The position numbers and the translations under genes are program-made. Positions 41,962 through 50,714 of a stretch of DNA of 64,000 bases are shown piece by piece. This stretch comes from Rhynchopus euleeides (taxonomy: Eukaryota; Euglenozoa; Diplonemea; Diplonemida; Diplonemidae). Below the pieces are notes generated by a model that saw nothing but the letters and a program-made list of their open reading frames with translations, did not search any database and had not been told where the DNA came from. How positions within the stretch are numbered: position 1 is the stretch's first letter; the number at the start of each line of letters is the position of its first letter. The stretch is from assembly GCA_963210315.1 (NCBI GenBank), contig OY723318.1, forward strand, positions 682,001 to 746,000. The letters run 5' to 3'.

Positions 41962-42855
41962 ATGGGCGATGCCCAGATTGATGATGTGCCACAGGCTGTC
42001 TGCTCCGCGTCGATCCGTGCCCTGCTCCCAGGGGATGCTTCGGAGGTGACACGGCTGATCCTCGCTGCACTGCCGCACTGCGAGCGCCACACCGTCCAGA
42101 AGGTGCTCGGTGTGTGGAGGGCAACAGGGCTTGTTGCGGTGTCACGCGGGGCGGTCGTCGGCGTCGTGTCGGGTCACCGCCAGCAGCAGCCCCACGCCCC
42201 CCCACACGGCACCGCCCCCCACCCCATCTACCTCGCCGCCCTCGCAGTGAAGGCGACGCACCGCGAGCGCGGGATCGGAAGCGCCCTCCTCTCGGCATTC
42301 GAGGATCGGTTTGCCCGGCACACCCACACCACCCCACCACCCCTCTCTCCCCACGCCACAACCACAGCCACAGCCGGCGGGGAGGGCCCTGCCGCCCCCT
42401 CCTCCACCGCGCTGGTCACCCTGCACGTGCAGGAGAGCAACGAGGAGGCCTGCCGGCTCTACAGGCGGCACGGCTACGCCCAGTCCGGCCCCTCCATCCC
42501 GAAGTATTACAGGAGTGCCGGCAGGGATTCCACAGCGGTGGTGCTGACGAAGGGGGGTGTGGGGCTGTGCGCCCCGCAGGCACCCTCACGAAGCCCCCAG
42601 GGAGGAGCAGTGTCTAGGCAGGGAGGTGGCAGCGTGGTGGTGGTGGGGGAGGAGGTGGAGGTGGCTGAGGAGGAGGCTGTGCCAGCGGCGGTGCTGCAGC
42701 GGGAAGCGGCTGAGGTGCGGCAGGTGGTAGTGGGGAGGTCGGCCAGGGAGTGCAGGGGGAGTGCGGTGGAGGTGGAGGAGGAGGAGGAGGGGGATGGTGT
42801 GGCGCCGGGTGACTGTGGGAGGCAGCCCCCGTCGAAGCGGAGCCGTGGGGGTTGA
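41962..42855 (+). CDS. GNAT N-acetyltransferase, NAA50-like
   Basis: 297 aa. The acetyl-CoA site is IYLAALAVKATHRERGIGSA (R-x-x-G-x-G at about residues 100-105). The second hallmark, LHVQESNEEACRLYRRHGY (about 154-172), followed by PSIPKYYRSAGRDSTAVVL, matches the NAA50 subfamily, which acetylates protein N-termini beginning with Met and some lysines. Between the two motifs is a 30-residue His/Pro/Thr-rich insertion not typical of the family. After residue 200 the protein is low complexity and acidic (runs of Glu), ending SKRSRGG. C-rich text directly precedes the start codon. Substrate class is inferred from family resemblance only; another N-terminal acetyltransferase is the main alternative. 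Confidence 0.8.
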   Translation: MGDAQIDDVPQAVCSASIRALLPGDASEVTRLILAALPHCERHTVQKVLGVWRATGLVAVSRGAVVGVVSGHRQQQPHAPPHGTAPHPIYLAALAVKATHRERGIGSALLSAFEDRFARHTHTTPPPLSPHATTTATAGGEGPAAPSSTALVTLHVQESNEEACRLYRRHGYAQSGPSIPKYYRSAGRDSTAVVLTKGGVGLCAPQAPSRSPQGGAVSRQGGGSVVVVGEEVEVAEEEAVPAAVLQREAAEVRQVVVGRSARECRGSAVEVEEEEEGDGVAPGDCGRQPPSKRSRGG

Positions 42856-43290
42856 GTGGGGGGGTGGGGGGGGATGTGAATGTTGAAGTGTTGTGTGTGC
42901 CAGGTCTTCAAGACTTGGTTGTGTGGGGAGCTGGTATTTTCAATTAGAGGTGTCATCAGTGAAAGGGTGGGGATGGCAATGTATTCCCCCAGGACGGCAG
43001 GGCATTGCCTTTTTGCCGGGAAGTGGGTTTTATTTGTAGAAATTGTATTGTAAGGAGGGGGGGTGCTGATGCAGTGTCGGGAAGTTTGAAAGAAGGAAAA
43101 ATCTCGGTGCCCACCCCCCACCCCCCCTCAGATCACAGCTCTGCAGAGTTGCCCCCAGGAATGGGGCGCTTGCCCCAAATGTGCCACACAGCCATGCCAA
43201 TACTGATCTCCACTGTGTAGACACACAAGGCACATAACACACACCAATACGCACCAAGAATGCGAGACTGGCGAAGGAATCTACCCTACG

Positions 43291-43403
43291 GGGGGGCCTC
43301 CGCTCTGTGCCACACTGTGTGTCAAACTGTGTCACTTTGCAGCCAGGTGTTGTGAGGCGGTTCACCATTCCTCACTTCTCTGCATTTCTGAGCGAAGGCC
43401 CCC
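43291..43403. mobile_element. Small TIR element 78 bp upstream of the Rsm22 gene
   Basis: 113 bp, TIR GGGGGCCTCCGCTC/GAGCGAAGGCCCCC, flanked by ACG on both sides (43288-43290 and 43404-43406). The interior matches 5861-5969. The termini resemble the GGGGGTCTTCGCT elements, which also make 3-bp duplications, so one superfamily is likely. Confidence 0.8.
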
Positions 43404-43440
43404 ACGAGGCCTGGTTTCCGGCTAATATTTGTCTCCCCCT

Positions 43441-43479
43441 CCGCCCTCATCATACCACCCACCACCCCCACATATTCAG
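43441..43479 (+). promoter_or_regulatory. Pyrimidine-rich tract ending CAG, likely trans-splice site
   Basis: A C-rich tract ends CATATTCAG at 43479, two bases before the ATG of the Rsm22 gene. If used, the mRNA leader would be almost entirely spliced leader. Confidence 0.4.
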
Positions 43480-43481
43480 GA

Positions 43482-46400
43482 ATGCTGCGCCATACGGTGC
43501 GCTTGAAAGATGTCGCGCCAGGCACCATACGCACCAGGTCCGAGGCAGGCAACACCCTGCTGGACACCATGAAGGATGCGAAGGAGCTGAGCTGGGCGAA
43601 GCACCAGGCGCTGCACCGACCCTCCCGCGAGGAGCGCATCGAGGCAGGGCTGGTCCTCAAGCAGAAGCGGCAGGAGCTGCTGGAGCAGGGGCGCCGCATC
43701 CCGCAGGAGCTGAAGCCGCTGTCGCAGGTGAAGGATGAGAAGTTCCTCCGCAAGGCGGAGGACCGGCTCCCGTCGGGGGTCGCGACGCTGCGCCGCCTCC
43801 ACAACATGGTGCCGGAGAAGAGACAGTTCGCGGTGCGCGATGAGTACTGCACAGGGCTGCACTCCGAACTCATGCACGTGCACCCCGTTGCCGTGGCGCG
43901 GTGGTGGGAGCTCCTCCGCAGTGCACCGCAGGGTCTCCTCCGGTTCCATCTCCGCGAGCTCGTCCCCGTCCTGGAGGACCGCATGAAGGAGTCAAAGTTC
44001 CACGAGTTTTACGAGTCCTCCGACATCGAAATCCTCAAGCGCAAGGGCTACGTCTTCGAGGGCCGCGACGGCGAGCCCCTGAAGATCACCAAAGAGGAGC
44101 TCCGCTCCGTGAGGGAGGCGAAGCTTTATAAGGAGGTCGACCCGCGCACCAAATCGAGGATGAAGTACATGATTGACAGGCGTATCAACCTGAAGTCGAA
44201 GCGGCTGCCCGACTCCCCCACATACCGCCCCTTCGTGTATGCTGATGGCGATGCGCTCGCCTATATGGGGTACCGCATGTATCCCATCTATGCGGTCATG
44301 ATGCGGATTTACGGCGAGATTGTGAGGCAGGCTCCAAACTTTGCCCCGAGATCCATGCTGGACTTCGGGGCCGGAACGGGGACCGCCATCTTCACCGCAG
44401 TCGAGGTGTGGAAGGGGATCGACCCAACCCCCCCGGAGGATGCAACCCTTCGCGAGCAGACCCGGGCGAAGACGTATCTGGTGAAGAGCTTTCGGGAGAG
44501 GTACATCCACCCCCGTTTGGCCAGCACCACCGTAAAGGGGTTCCTGCAAACCGCGGTCGACGCGCAGGTCACGGCGCTGGAGGATAAGGCGAAGGAGGTG
44601 AAGCAGAAGGTGGAGCTGGGCCTCCTCCCTTCGGGAAGCGACCTGGAGATCGAAGATGCGGCTGACGAATGCAGGGGGCTCCTGTCTGATGACGTCTGGA
44701 GGTCGACGGAGCTGTGGCGGAGCGAGGAGGAATCTGTGGACACCTCGCTCGACGAAGACTTCCTCGGGGAGGGGATGTACGCATCCTCCAAGTCGGAAGC
44801 GTCTGCGACAAAGCCGTTTGAAGAGACGGACTACTTCCTCGAGAAGGACCACTCCGCCTACCCGAAGCCGGCGGAGATCGAGGCCCTGGAGAAGCGGGGG
44901 CTGAACCCACAGATCTACACCAAATGGTTCAACGTCCGTTCCAAATGGGCGTCAGACTACTACAAACATGTCGAGAAGAAGAAGATGGAGCGTGATCCAT
45001 CATACCGCCCCTACTCCGCGATGCAGTACCTCCACGGGAGGTCCGAGGAGGCGCAGCCGGACAGCGAGGCCCCATCCGAGTCGCTGCACCTCAACGAGCC
45101 TGAGAAGGCGATTGTCTACTCCAACTGGGAGAAGCGCGAGCCGGAGATCCTGTCGAAGATCACGGCGATCGAGCCCTCCCGGGGCATGCGGTCCTACGGC
45201 TCCGACTTCCTCCTCAACATCGCACCGCACGTCATGTGGAAGCGGTTCCTCCAGGAGGGGAAGAGCGAGGGGTCTCTGGGGGCCCGCGCCGCAGGGCACA
45301 ACGACCTCGTCACCTGCGCCTACACCCTCTCCGAGCTGCAGAGCGAAACGCTGCGCGCCGACGCGGTGCGGACCCTCTGGGAGTCCTGCACGGGGATTAT
45401 GGTTATAGTGGAGGCGGGCACCCCCGCGGGATTCAAGCTGGTGTTGGACGCACGCAACACTATCCTGGAGGAGTATAAGTCGATCGGGCCTTGGGAGGAG
45501 CAGCCCACGGTGCTCGCGCCGTGCCCGCATGACAACCTAAGGTGCCCTGTTGCGCACAGCATTGCGGGGCAGAAGCAGACTGCCCTCCGGACATGCTTTG
45601 CCTCCGCGAAATACCGCACCTCGTATGTCGAGTCGTGGGTTGCCGCAGCTGCCGCGAAGGAGGTCGAGACGACGGAGGAGTACAGCTACTGCGTCATCGC
45701 GAGGAATGAGATTATCCCTCACAAGGCTGTCATCCAGCAGCAGGTCCCGAAGCACACCCCCGCGGTCATCACCGCGGATCCCAAAAAAATGGCGGATGAC
45801 CCTCGCCTCAAAGCCCTGCTCGCAGGCGGGGCAGAGGCAGTCCGCAACTCGAGGTATCGCGTCCCCTCCGGGAAGCTGCGGTATCCTTCGTCTGACATGC
45901 TGCCCGTGCCTCAGACGGAGGCGAATCTGAACCCCTTTATCGGGAGGTGGAAGTCGTACAGCCACCGGACAGGCCCGAAGGATCTCGTTGCGATGCATAA
46001 GGAGCGTGCGGAATACCACAAGGCATTCAGGGACCGGAGCTGGCTGTGGAACAGGGTGGTGCGGAACCCCAAGGTTGCCGAGGCCTCCCCCGAGGTTGGC
46101 ATCGACATGTGCACGCCGCACGGCACGCTGGAGGCGACCCGCCTGCACGCGGGGAGAAACTCCTACGCCTACTCCCGAGGGCTTGTGAACAAGGTGGAGG
46201 CCGGATCGCTCATCCCTCTGCAGACCGGGTTTGTCCGAGAGGAGTACATCTTGGGAGACACACCTAACACCTTCACCCAGCCGGTGGACTACATCAGCCC
46301 CATGGACATCGCGTCACTCAGGGCGTCGAAGGAGAAGCTGCGTGAGGTGCTTCAGAGCGAGGCAGATGCTGAGATGGACCCCGAGCACCTCCAGGTGAAG

Positions 46401-46517
46401 CAGTCTGTGTCGCGCCGTGCCGAGCAGGCGGATGCCGGCGACGCCGCGGCGCATCAGGAGCTGAAGGATGACCTGGAGAGGGCAGGGTTCGGGCGGCATG
46501 GCCCCAGCCATATGTGA
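43482..46517 (+). CDS. Rsm22/METTL17-type mitoribosome assembly protein
   Basis: 1011 aa. Members of this family bind the mitochondrial small ribosomal subunit during assembly. The N-terminus (MLRHTVRLKDVAPGTIRTRS) is basic and suits a mitochondrial targeting peptide. The SAM-binding-fold motif DFGAGTGTAIFTA is at about 294-306. HNDLVTCAYTLSEL (about 605) and VEAGTPAGFKLVLDARN (about 642) are family hallmarks. Cysteines 681 (APCPHD), 688, 705 and 737 (YSYCVIARNE) match the region that carries the iron-sulphur cluster in METTL17/Rsm22, though spacing differs. It is much longer than yeast Rsm22 or human METTL17, mainly because of a charged 290-residue insertion between motif 1 and HNDLV and a C-terminal extension. 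Large insertions are common in euglenozoan mitoribosomal proteins. Strong GC3 bias, no introns seen. Confidence 0.9.
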   Translation: MLRHTVRLKDVAPGTIRTRSEAGNTLLDTMKDAKELSWAKHQALHRPSREERIEAGLVLKQKRQELLEQGRRIPQELKPLSQVKDEKFLRKAEDRLPSGVATLRRLHNMVPEKRQFAVRDEYCTGLHSELMHVHPVAVARWWELLRSAPQGLLRFHLRELVPVLEDRMKESKFHEFYESSDIEILKRKGYVFEGRDGEPLKITKEELRSVREAKLYKEVDPRTKSRMKYMIDRRINLKSKRLPDSPTYRPFVYADGDALAYMGYRMYPIYAVMMRIYGEIVRQAPNFAPRSMLDFGAGTGTAIFTAVEVWKGIDPTPPEDATLREQTRAKTYLVKSFRERYIHPRLASTTVKGFLQTAVDAQVTALEDKAKEVKQKVELGLLPSGSDLEIEDAADECRGLLSDDVWRSTELWRSEEESVDTSLDEDFLGEGMYASSKSEASATKPFEETDYFLEKDHSAYPKPAEIEALEKRGLNPQIYTKWFNVRSKWASDYYKHVEKKKMERDPSYRPYSAMQYLHGRSEEAQPDSEAPSESLHLNEPEKAIVYSNWEKREPEILSKITAIEPSRGMRSYGSDFLLNIAPHVMWKRFLQEGKSEGSLGARAAGHNDLVTCAYTLSELQSETLRADAVRTLWESCTGIMVIVEAGTPAGFKLVLDARNTILEEYKSIGPWEEQPTVLAPCPHDNLRCPVAHSIAGQKQTALRTCFASAKYRTSYVESWVAAAAAKEVETTEEYSYCVIARNEIIPHKAVIQQQVPKHTPAVITADPKKMADDPRLKALLAGGAEAVRNSRYRVPSGKLRYPSSDMLPVPQTEANLNPFIGRWKSYSHRTGPKDLVAMHKERAEYHKAFRDRSWLWNRVVRNPKVAEASPEVGIDMCTPHGTLEATRLHAGRNSYAYSRGLVNKVEAGSLIPLQTGFVREEYILGDTPNTFTQPVDYISPMDIASLRASKEKLREVLQSEADAEMDPEHLQVKQSVSRRAEQADAGDAAAHQELKDDLERAGFGRHGPSHM

Positions 46518-47272
46518 TGTCGGCAGTGGTCAGCATTTCCCCACCAACGGTGGTATACCACCCCCCCACCCCCTCCGCCCCAAAGGTAGGTAAGAAAAAC
46601 AAACAGATTTTCTTACCTATCACCCCCCCCCCCCCCTCCGCCCCCGCCCCCTCGCCTCTGCGGTAGGCAACAGAAAGAACACAGTGCGGTGCGGTGAGCG
46701 GTGAGGTGGGGGAGGGGGGGGGGGAAGGGGGGAAGACTGCTCCTTCGAGAGACGTATATTTATTTGAAAGCCTCGCAGACTCTATTCACGCTTGTTAGAA
46801 AACATGGCGTGGGGTGGGGGGGGGGTATACCACCGTTGGGTCGTGGTGCTCGTGTGGGGGCAGGGTTGTCTTGTCTCGTTTGTCCAGCTGATGCTGGGCA
46901 GGTGGGTGGGGAGAGGGGTGGTGGGGTTGGTGGCGTCGAGCCTGTGTGCGGCCTGGTTGGTGCCGCGGATGAGATGCTCTCTGGCAGACGCACGGCGTGG
47001 TCCCCGGCAGTGAAATCACCAAAAGTAAGCAGGAGCGAAGAGAAAAAAAATACCAAAACCCCCTGCTTACCTGTTACCTTCCTCAAGCAACCACGGAGAC
47101 CTCCCAAGGCGCAGCAGGGCTGCTTCAGCTAGTTTACTAGAGAAGAGAGAGAGAGAGAGATATCGGGGATCCAACCCTCGCACGCCATGCGTGCCGTCAT
47201 CAGTATCGGAAATATCTGCACCCCGTGCCCCACACCCCCCACCCCACGCCATGTTTTGTTAAAACCGCTGTT
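46518..47272. other. Intergenic stretch
   Basis: No gene. It includes a C-run (46622-46637), a G-run (46708-46722), TAAGAAAAACAAACAGATTTTCTTA (about 46590), which is a potential hairpin, and (GA)n at about 47142-47160. Confidence 0.45.
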
Positions 47273-47370
47273 GGGGGTCTTTGCTGGTCGACAAACTTCG
47301 TCAGTTTTCAGCCAATTCAACAGGAAATGCACCAAAATGCACTGACGACCACCCCGTAGCGAAGACCCCC
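47273..47370. mobile_element. GGGGGTCTTCGCT small element, copy 3
   Basis: 98 bp flanked by GTT on both sides (47270-47272 and 47371-47373), confirming a 3-bp duplication. One TIR base differs (GGGGGTCTTTGCT). The right flank CGAAGGAAGAAAAAATCGTA resembles the R250 5' block. Confidence 0.88.
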
Positions 47371-47698
47371 GTTGTGTAACGAAGGAAGAAAAAATCGTAC
47401 GTCTGAAAAAAAGCTTCAGGATTCTTCGCACTTTTCATCCGTGCTGCAACACACCACCTTCCCCCCACCCCCTCCCACTGCAGGCCCGTTTTCCTTTCCC
47501 CCCTCTTTTACACAACACTCAGACACACATATACACATACACGCTACCCGGGGGGGGGGGGGGGAGGGGGGGAGGGGGTTATATTTTAGATTCGTCAGCC
47601 CACCTCCACCCTCTCACCCCCCTCTCTCTCCACACCTGACCTTTCCCTGCTTTCCTACTTTCCTAAATCCCCACCCCCACCCCCCCTCGCCACCCGAC

Positions 47699-49711
47699 AT
47701 GATGGAGGGGCCGGAACCCCCACCACCGCCGCCACCCCTACCTCCTCCTGAGCATCAGGCCACCCCACTTCCCACCACCACCACCACCACCTCCTGCCCC
47801 ACCGCCGCACCGCACTCCCGCGGCCCCCGTGGCAGGGGTGGGAACGGTGGAAACCTGCAGCGCGGCTACACCTTCTCCGGGGTGCAGAACGCGGTGCCAG
47901 GGCTCCGCGGGAGGAACGGCGGGTCCTCCATCGCCTCGACGCCCGTGAGGCGGAGCAGCGCGGTGTCACTCCTCAGCTCGGGCGCTGCGGATGCGATCGA
48001 CAGCATCCAGAGGTTTAAGCAGCGCGGCGCAGAGCACGAGCTCCGCCTCCAGCAGCTGGAGAAGGCCGTGAAGGTGCGCCGGAAAGGCTCGCGGGTCGCC
48101 GCCGTGAAAAACCACTGGATCCACGAGGCGACGACCCTCTCCCAGCTCGGGAGAGCCGCGGAGAGGGACCTGTCTGCCTACACCGCAGAAACCTTCCCGG
48201 AGCACCACGACGAGGCTGTGCAGCTCGGAGCGGATGCGGGTGCGGTGCGCAGGGCACTCCTCCAATCCGTCACCGAGGTCCGCCGGCAGGGGGACAGCAG
48301 CAACACAGCTGCGATGCGCGAGGCCCTCCTCCGCGACCTGAAGAAGCTGGAAATGGAGGAGGCAGCCCTGCGGCGCGACCTCCAGCCTGCGGCTGCCATC
48401 CTCTCCGCAGATGGGGGCGGCGGGGGTGCCGCGCCCACCCTCGCCTCCGTCTCCACAGCAGCGCAGCAGCGCCTCGAAGAGGTGCTGATCCGGATGTCCG
48501 ACACTCTCCCTCATATAGACCTCCGCCTGGTGGACCTGTTCACCCAGGAGGTTAACGCAGAGCTGGATAAGGCGCAGAAGGCGATAGAGGGGCTGAACTG
48601 CAGCCCCGGGTCTGCCCTCGCCTCCACCGCGGCCCCATCTGCGGCGGCGTCATCTGTCGCAACCTCCGCGATGACCCATGATAGGATCGAGACTGTCATG
48701 CGGAGTTACTCCGAAAGCGTCTCAGCTGCATCCCGGCATGATGTGACGGAGAGACTTCAACTTGAATTCCCCGGGGTGCCAAGGCGGCTCGTCTCGCAGG
48801 AGCTGTGGGCGTGGGAGCAGAGGCGGTACTCCCGGAGGGCCGCGAGGGTTGCGGTTGCCGATGCGCAGCAGAGGGTGGAGGCGTTGCTGGGGCACATGCA
48901 GGAAGCGTTGGAGGAGAGGAGCCAGATCGCGGAGGCGCAGCGGAAGCGTGCGGAGGAGCGGGCGGAGCGGGAGAAGGCGTCGGAGTCCCGGAGGGCCCGC
49001 ATGGAGGCGCTGCGCGCGAAGAAGGTGGAGGCGGCGGGGCAGAGGGAGCTGGAGGCGCTGCAGAGGCAGCACGACGAGGCGCTGCTGCGGGAGGCGCAGG
49101 AGTCTGTGAGGGAGGCGGAGTTTGCAGCCAGGCTGCAGCGGCTGGCGGAGCATAATGCAAGGCGCGAGGAGGAGGCCCGGGCGCTGCATGCGAGGGAGCA
49201 GGCGCGGAGGGGTGTTGAGGCGCGTGAGGAGGCGAGGAAGGCGCAGCAGAATTCGGAGCGTGTGTCCTTCAGGCTGGCCGAGTACAACGACAAGCAGCAC
49301 CGCGCGAAGATGTCGCAGGCGATGCGCGAAGAGGAGGCCCTCGCAAGGCAGGGCGTGTTGGAGGAGATTGCAAAATCCGTCGCCCCCGTGGTGCCGCGTG
49401 ACAGGGATAGAGCGGTTTCCGCGACAGTGTCCTCTCAGAGTGTGTCAGACCCGCGCCTCATCAACGAGAGTGCCTCAGTGCAGACGCATGGGTATACGGT
49501 GGAGCAGGTGCTGAAGGACAAGCGGTTCCGCCTTGCGGAGGCGCTGTCGAAAGCGGGGCTGCTCAACACGGCGTATGCGCGTGAGGTGATCCAGGGGGCT
49601 GTGCCTGCCAAGGCCTCCAACGCGGGGCTCGCGACGCACGCCCACAACCCGCTGCATATCGGCAGGGCTGTGGCAGCTGACCCGCGCGCTGCCGGCGGAC
49701 CCCCCGGGTAA
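47699..49711 (+). CDS. Coiled-coil protein, possibly flagellar
   Basis: 670 aa. The start at 47699 (MMEGPEPPPP) follows 110 in-frame codons of C-rich leader, which are excluded. Residues 1-90 are Pro/Thr/Gly low complexity. Residues 100-300 are helical with a well-formed segment PEHHDEAVQLGADAGAVRRA. Residues 370-560 are an uninterrupted Arg/Glu/Ala coiled coil (AEREKASESRRARMEALRAK). Near the end (about 597) GYTVEQVLKDKRFRLAEALS then AYAREVI forms a compact, non-coiled C-terminal motif. The layout suggests CCDC148-like ciliary proteins, but this is a resemblance from memory, not an assignment. Probably cytoskeletal. Confidence 0.75.
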   Translation: MMEGPEPPPPPPPLPPPEHQATPLPTTTTTTSCPTAAPHSRGPRGRGGNGGNLQRGYTFSGVQNAVPGLRGRNGGSSIASTPVRRSSAVSLLSSGAADAIDSIQRFKQRGAEHELRLQQLEKAVKVRRKGSRVAAVKNHWIHEATTLSQLGRAAERDLSAYTAETFPEHHDEAVQLGADAGAVRRALLQSVTEVRRQGDSSNTAAMREALLRDLKKLEMEEAALRRDLQPAAAILSADGGGGGAAPTLASVSTAAQQRLEEVLIRMSDTLPHIDLRLVDLFTQEVNAELDKAQKAIEGLNCSPGSALASTAAPSAAASSVATSAMTHDRIETVMRSYSESVSAASRHDVTERLQLEFPGVPRRLVSQELWAWEQRRYSRRAARVAVADAQQRVEALLGHMQEALEERSQIAEAQRKRAEERAEREKASESRRARMEALRAKKVEAAGQRELEALQRQHDEALLREAQESVREAEFAARLQRLAEHNARREEEARALHAREQARRGVEAREEARKAQQNSERVSFRLAEYNDKQHRAKMSQAMREEEALARQGVLEEIAKSVAPVVPRDRDRAVSATVSSQSVSDPRLINESASVQTHGYTVEQVLKDKRFRLAEALSKAGLLNTAYAREVIQGAVPAKASNAGLATHAHNPLHIGRAVAADPRAAGGPPG

Positions 49712-49727
49712 GGCCCACCCCCCTCAG

Positions 49728-49815
49728 AAACACTGAATCTCAGACACAGCCTGCATCACGAGTGAACGGGGGACCATTTGTGCTTCCTTCTACTTCAAAT
49801 TCACTACACTCCCCC
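49728..49815 (+). repeat. R90 repeat immediately after the coiled-coil gene
   Basis: Starts 17 bp after the stop codon: CACTGAATCTCAGACACAGC, GCATCACGAGTGAACGG, TTGTGCTTCCTTCTACTTCA. It matches 21484-21575, where no gene precedes it. Confidence 0.65.
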
Positions 49816-50378
49816 CACTTGCCTGTGTGTGCCCCTCCCGAAGGCTGCACGATTCTTTTTGCCCATCAGGCGCTGGGCTCCAACTGTTCTGAGCGCTGGG
49901 GAGTGCACCTGTAGGCGGGGGGGGGGGGGGCAAAGGGGGGATGGATGGGTGGGAGGAGGAGCGAACACCTCAGCATTGCACCTATGTAGCTGGGGGGGGG
50001 GGATTCTGTCTATGCACCGGGACAACACTTTAAAGTGGATGTTTGCATCTGGGCTAGTGTTGCAGGCGGGCATGCGCCGCCCCACACCCCAAGCCGTGGC
50101 ACCGCGTTCACGCCTTCCCCGCTCACGTATTCGTACCTCTGACAACTTTTGCGCGTGCCGTCTCACCCTGTACCTGTGCCGAGAAACCGTCGTGAAGCAA
50201 GCAGCGCAACCGTGGGGTAAATTGGAACGGCGTACTGACACGTTCTGTGTTGTGCCAACATTGCAAGAATCTTTTCGATCATCCATGGACTCACCGCACC
50301 CGCAGCAGGCGTGTGGGGTGTTCTCGCGCGCAGCGATTAAGCTTGTCTCCTGCGACAGATTCCCCCCCCCCCCCCCCC
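49816..50378. other. Intergenic stretch
   Basis: No gene. 50146-50206 (GTGCCGTCTCACCCTGTACC, TGTGCCGAGAAACCG, CAAGCAGCGCAAC) resembles the leader and first codons of the gene at 58487, as if a decayed copy of that gene's start. Confidence 0.4.
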
Positions 50379-50380
50379 TA

Positions 50381-50675
50381 GGGGGGGTCAAATGCCACCC
50401 TTTTACGTGGACAAACACGATTTTTCAAAAAACCGGCGCAGAGGCCCCAAAGCCCCCGTAAACCCTCCAAACCCCCCCAGATCGGTCCGGAAACCCATCG
50501 AACCCCACTTTTCCACCATTCCGGGCACCTCAGGTGCCCGAATTGGGGTACCTAAATTTTGTGCCACCGTTTGGTACCGGACAGTGCCACTGTGTGGGAG
50601 GTTGGAAAAGAAAATGCCCCAACACACCACATCTGAGGGTTGCAATGCATGTTGCTTGCCAACCACGTCATCCGG
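50381..50675. mobile_element. Y-family left-arm fragment (Y3)
   Basis: Matches 28018-28310 from GGGGGGGTCAAATG to CACGTCATCCGG, then breaks into CGTTG and a run of 32 A. The junction C(n)TAGGGGGGG at 50361-50387 is the uninterrupted form of the site that carries element X1 at 27084 and X3 at 62437. Confidence 0.85.
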
Positions 50676-50680
50676 CGTTG

Positions 50681-50712
<32 letters not shown>

Positions 50713-50714
<2 letters not shown>

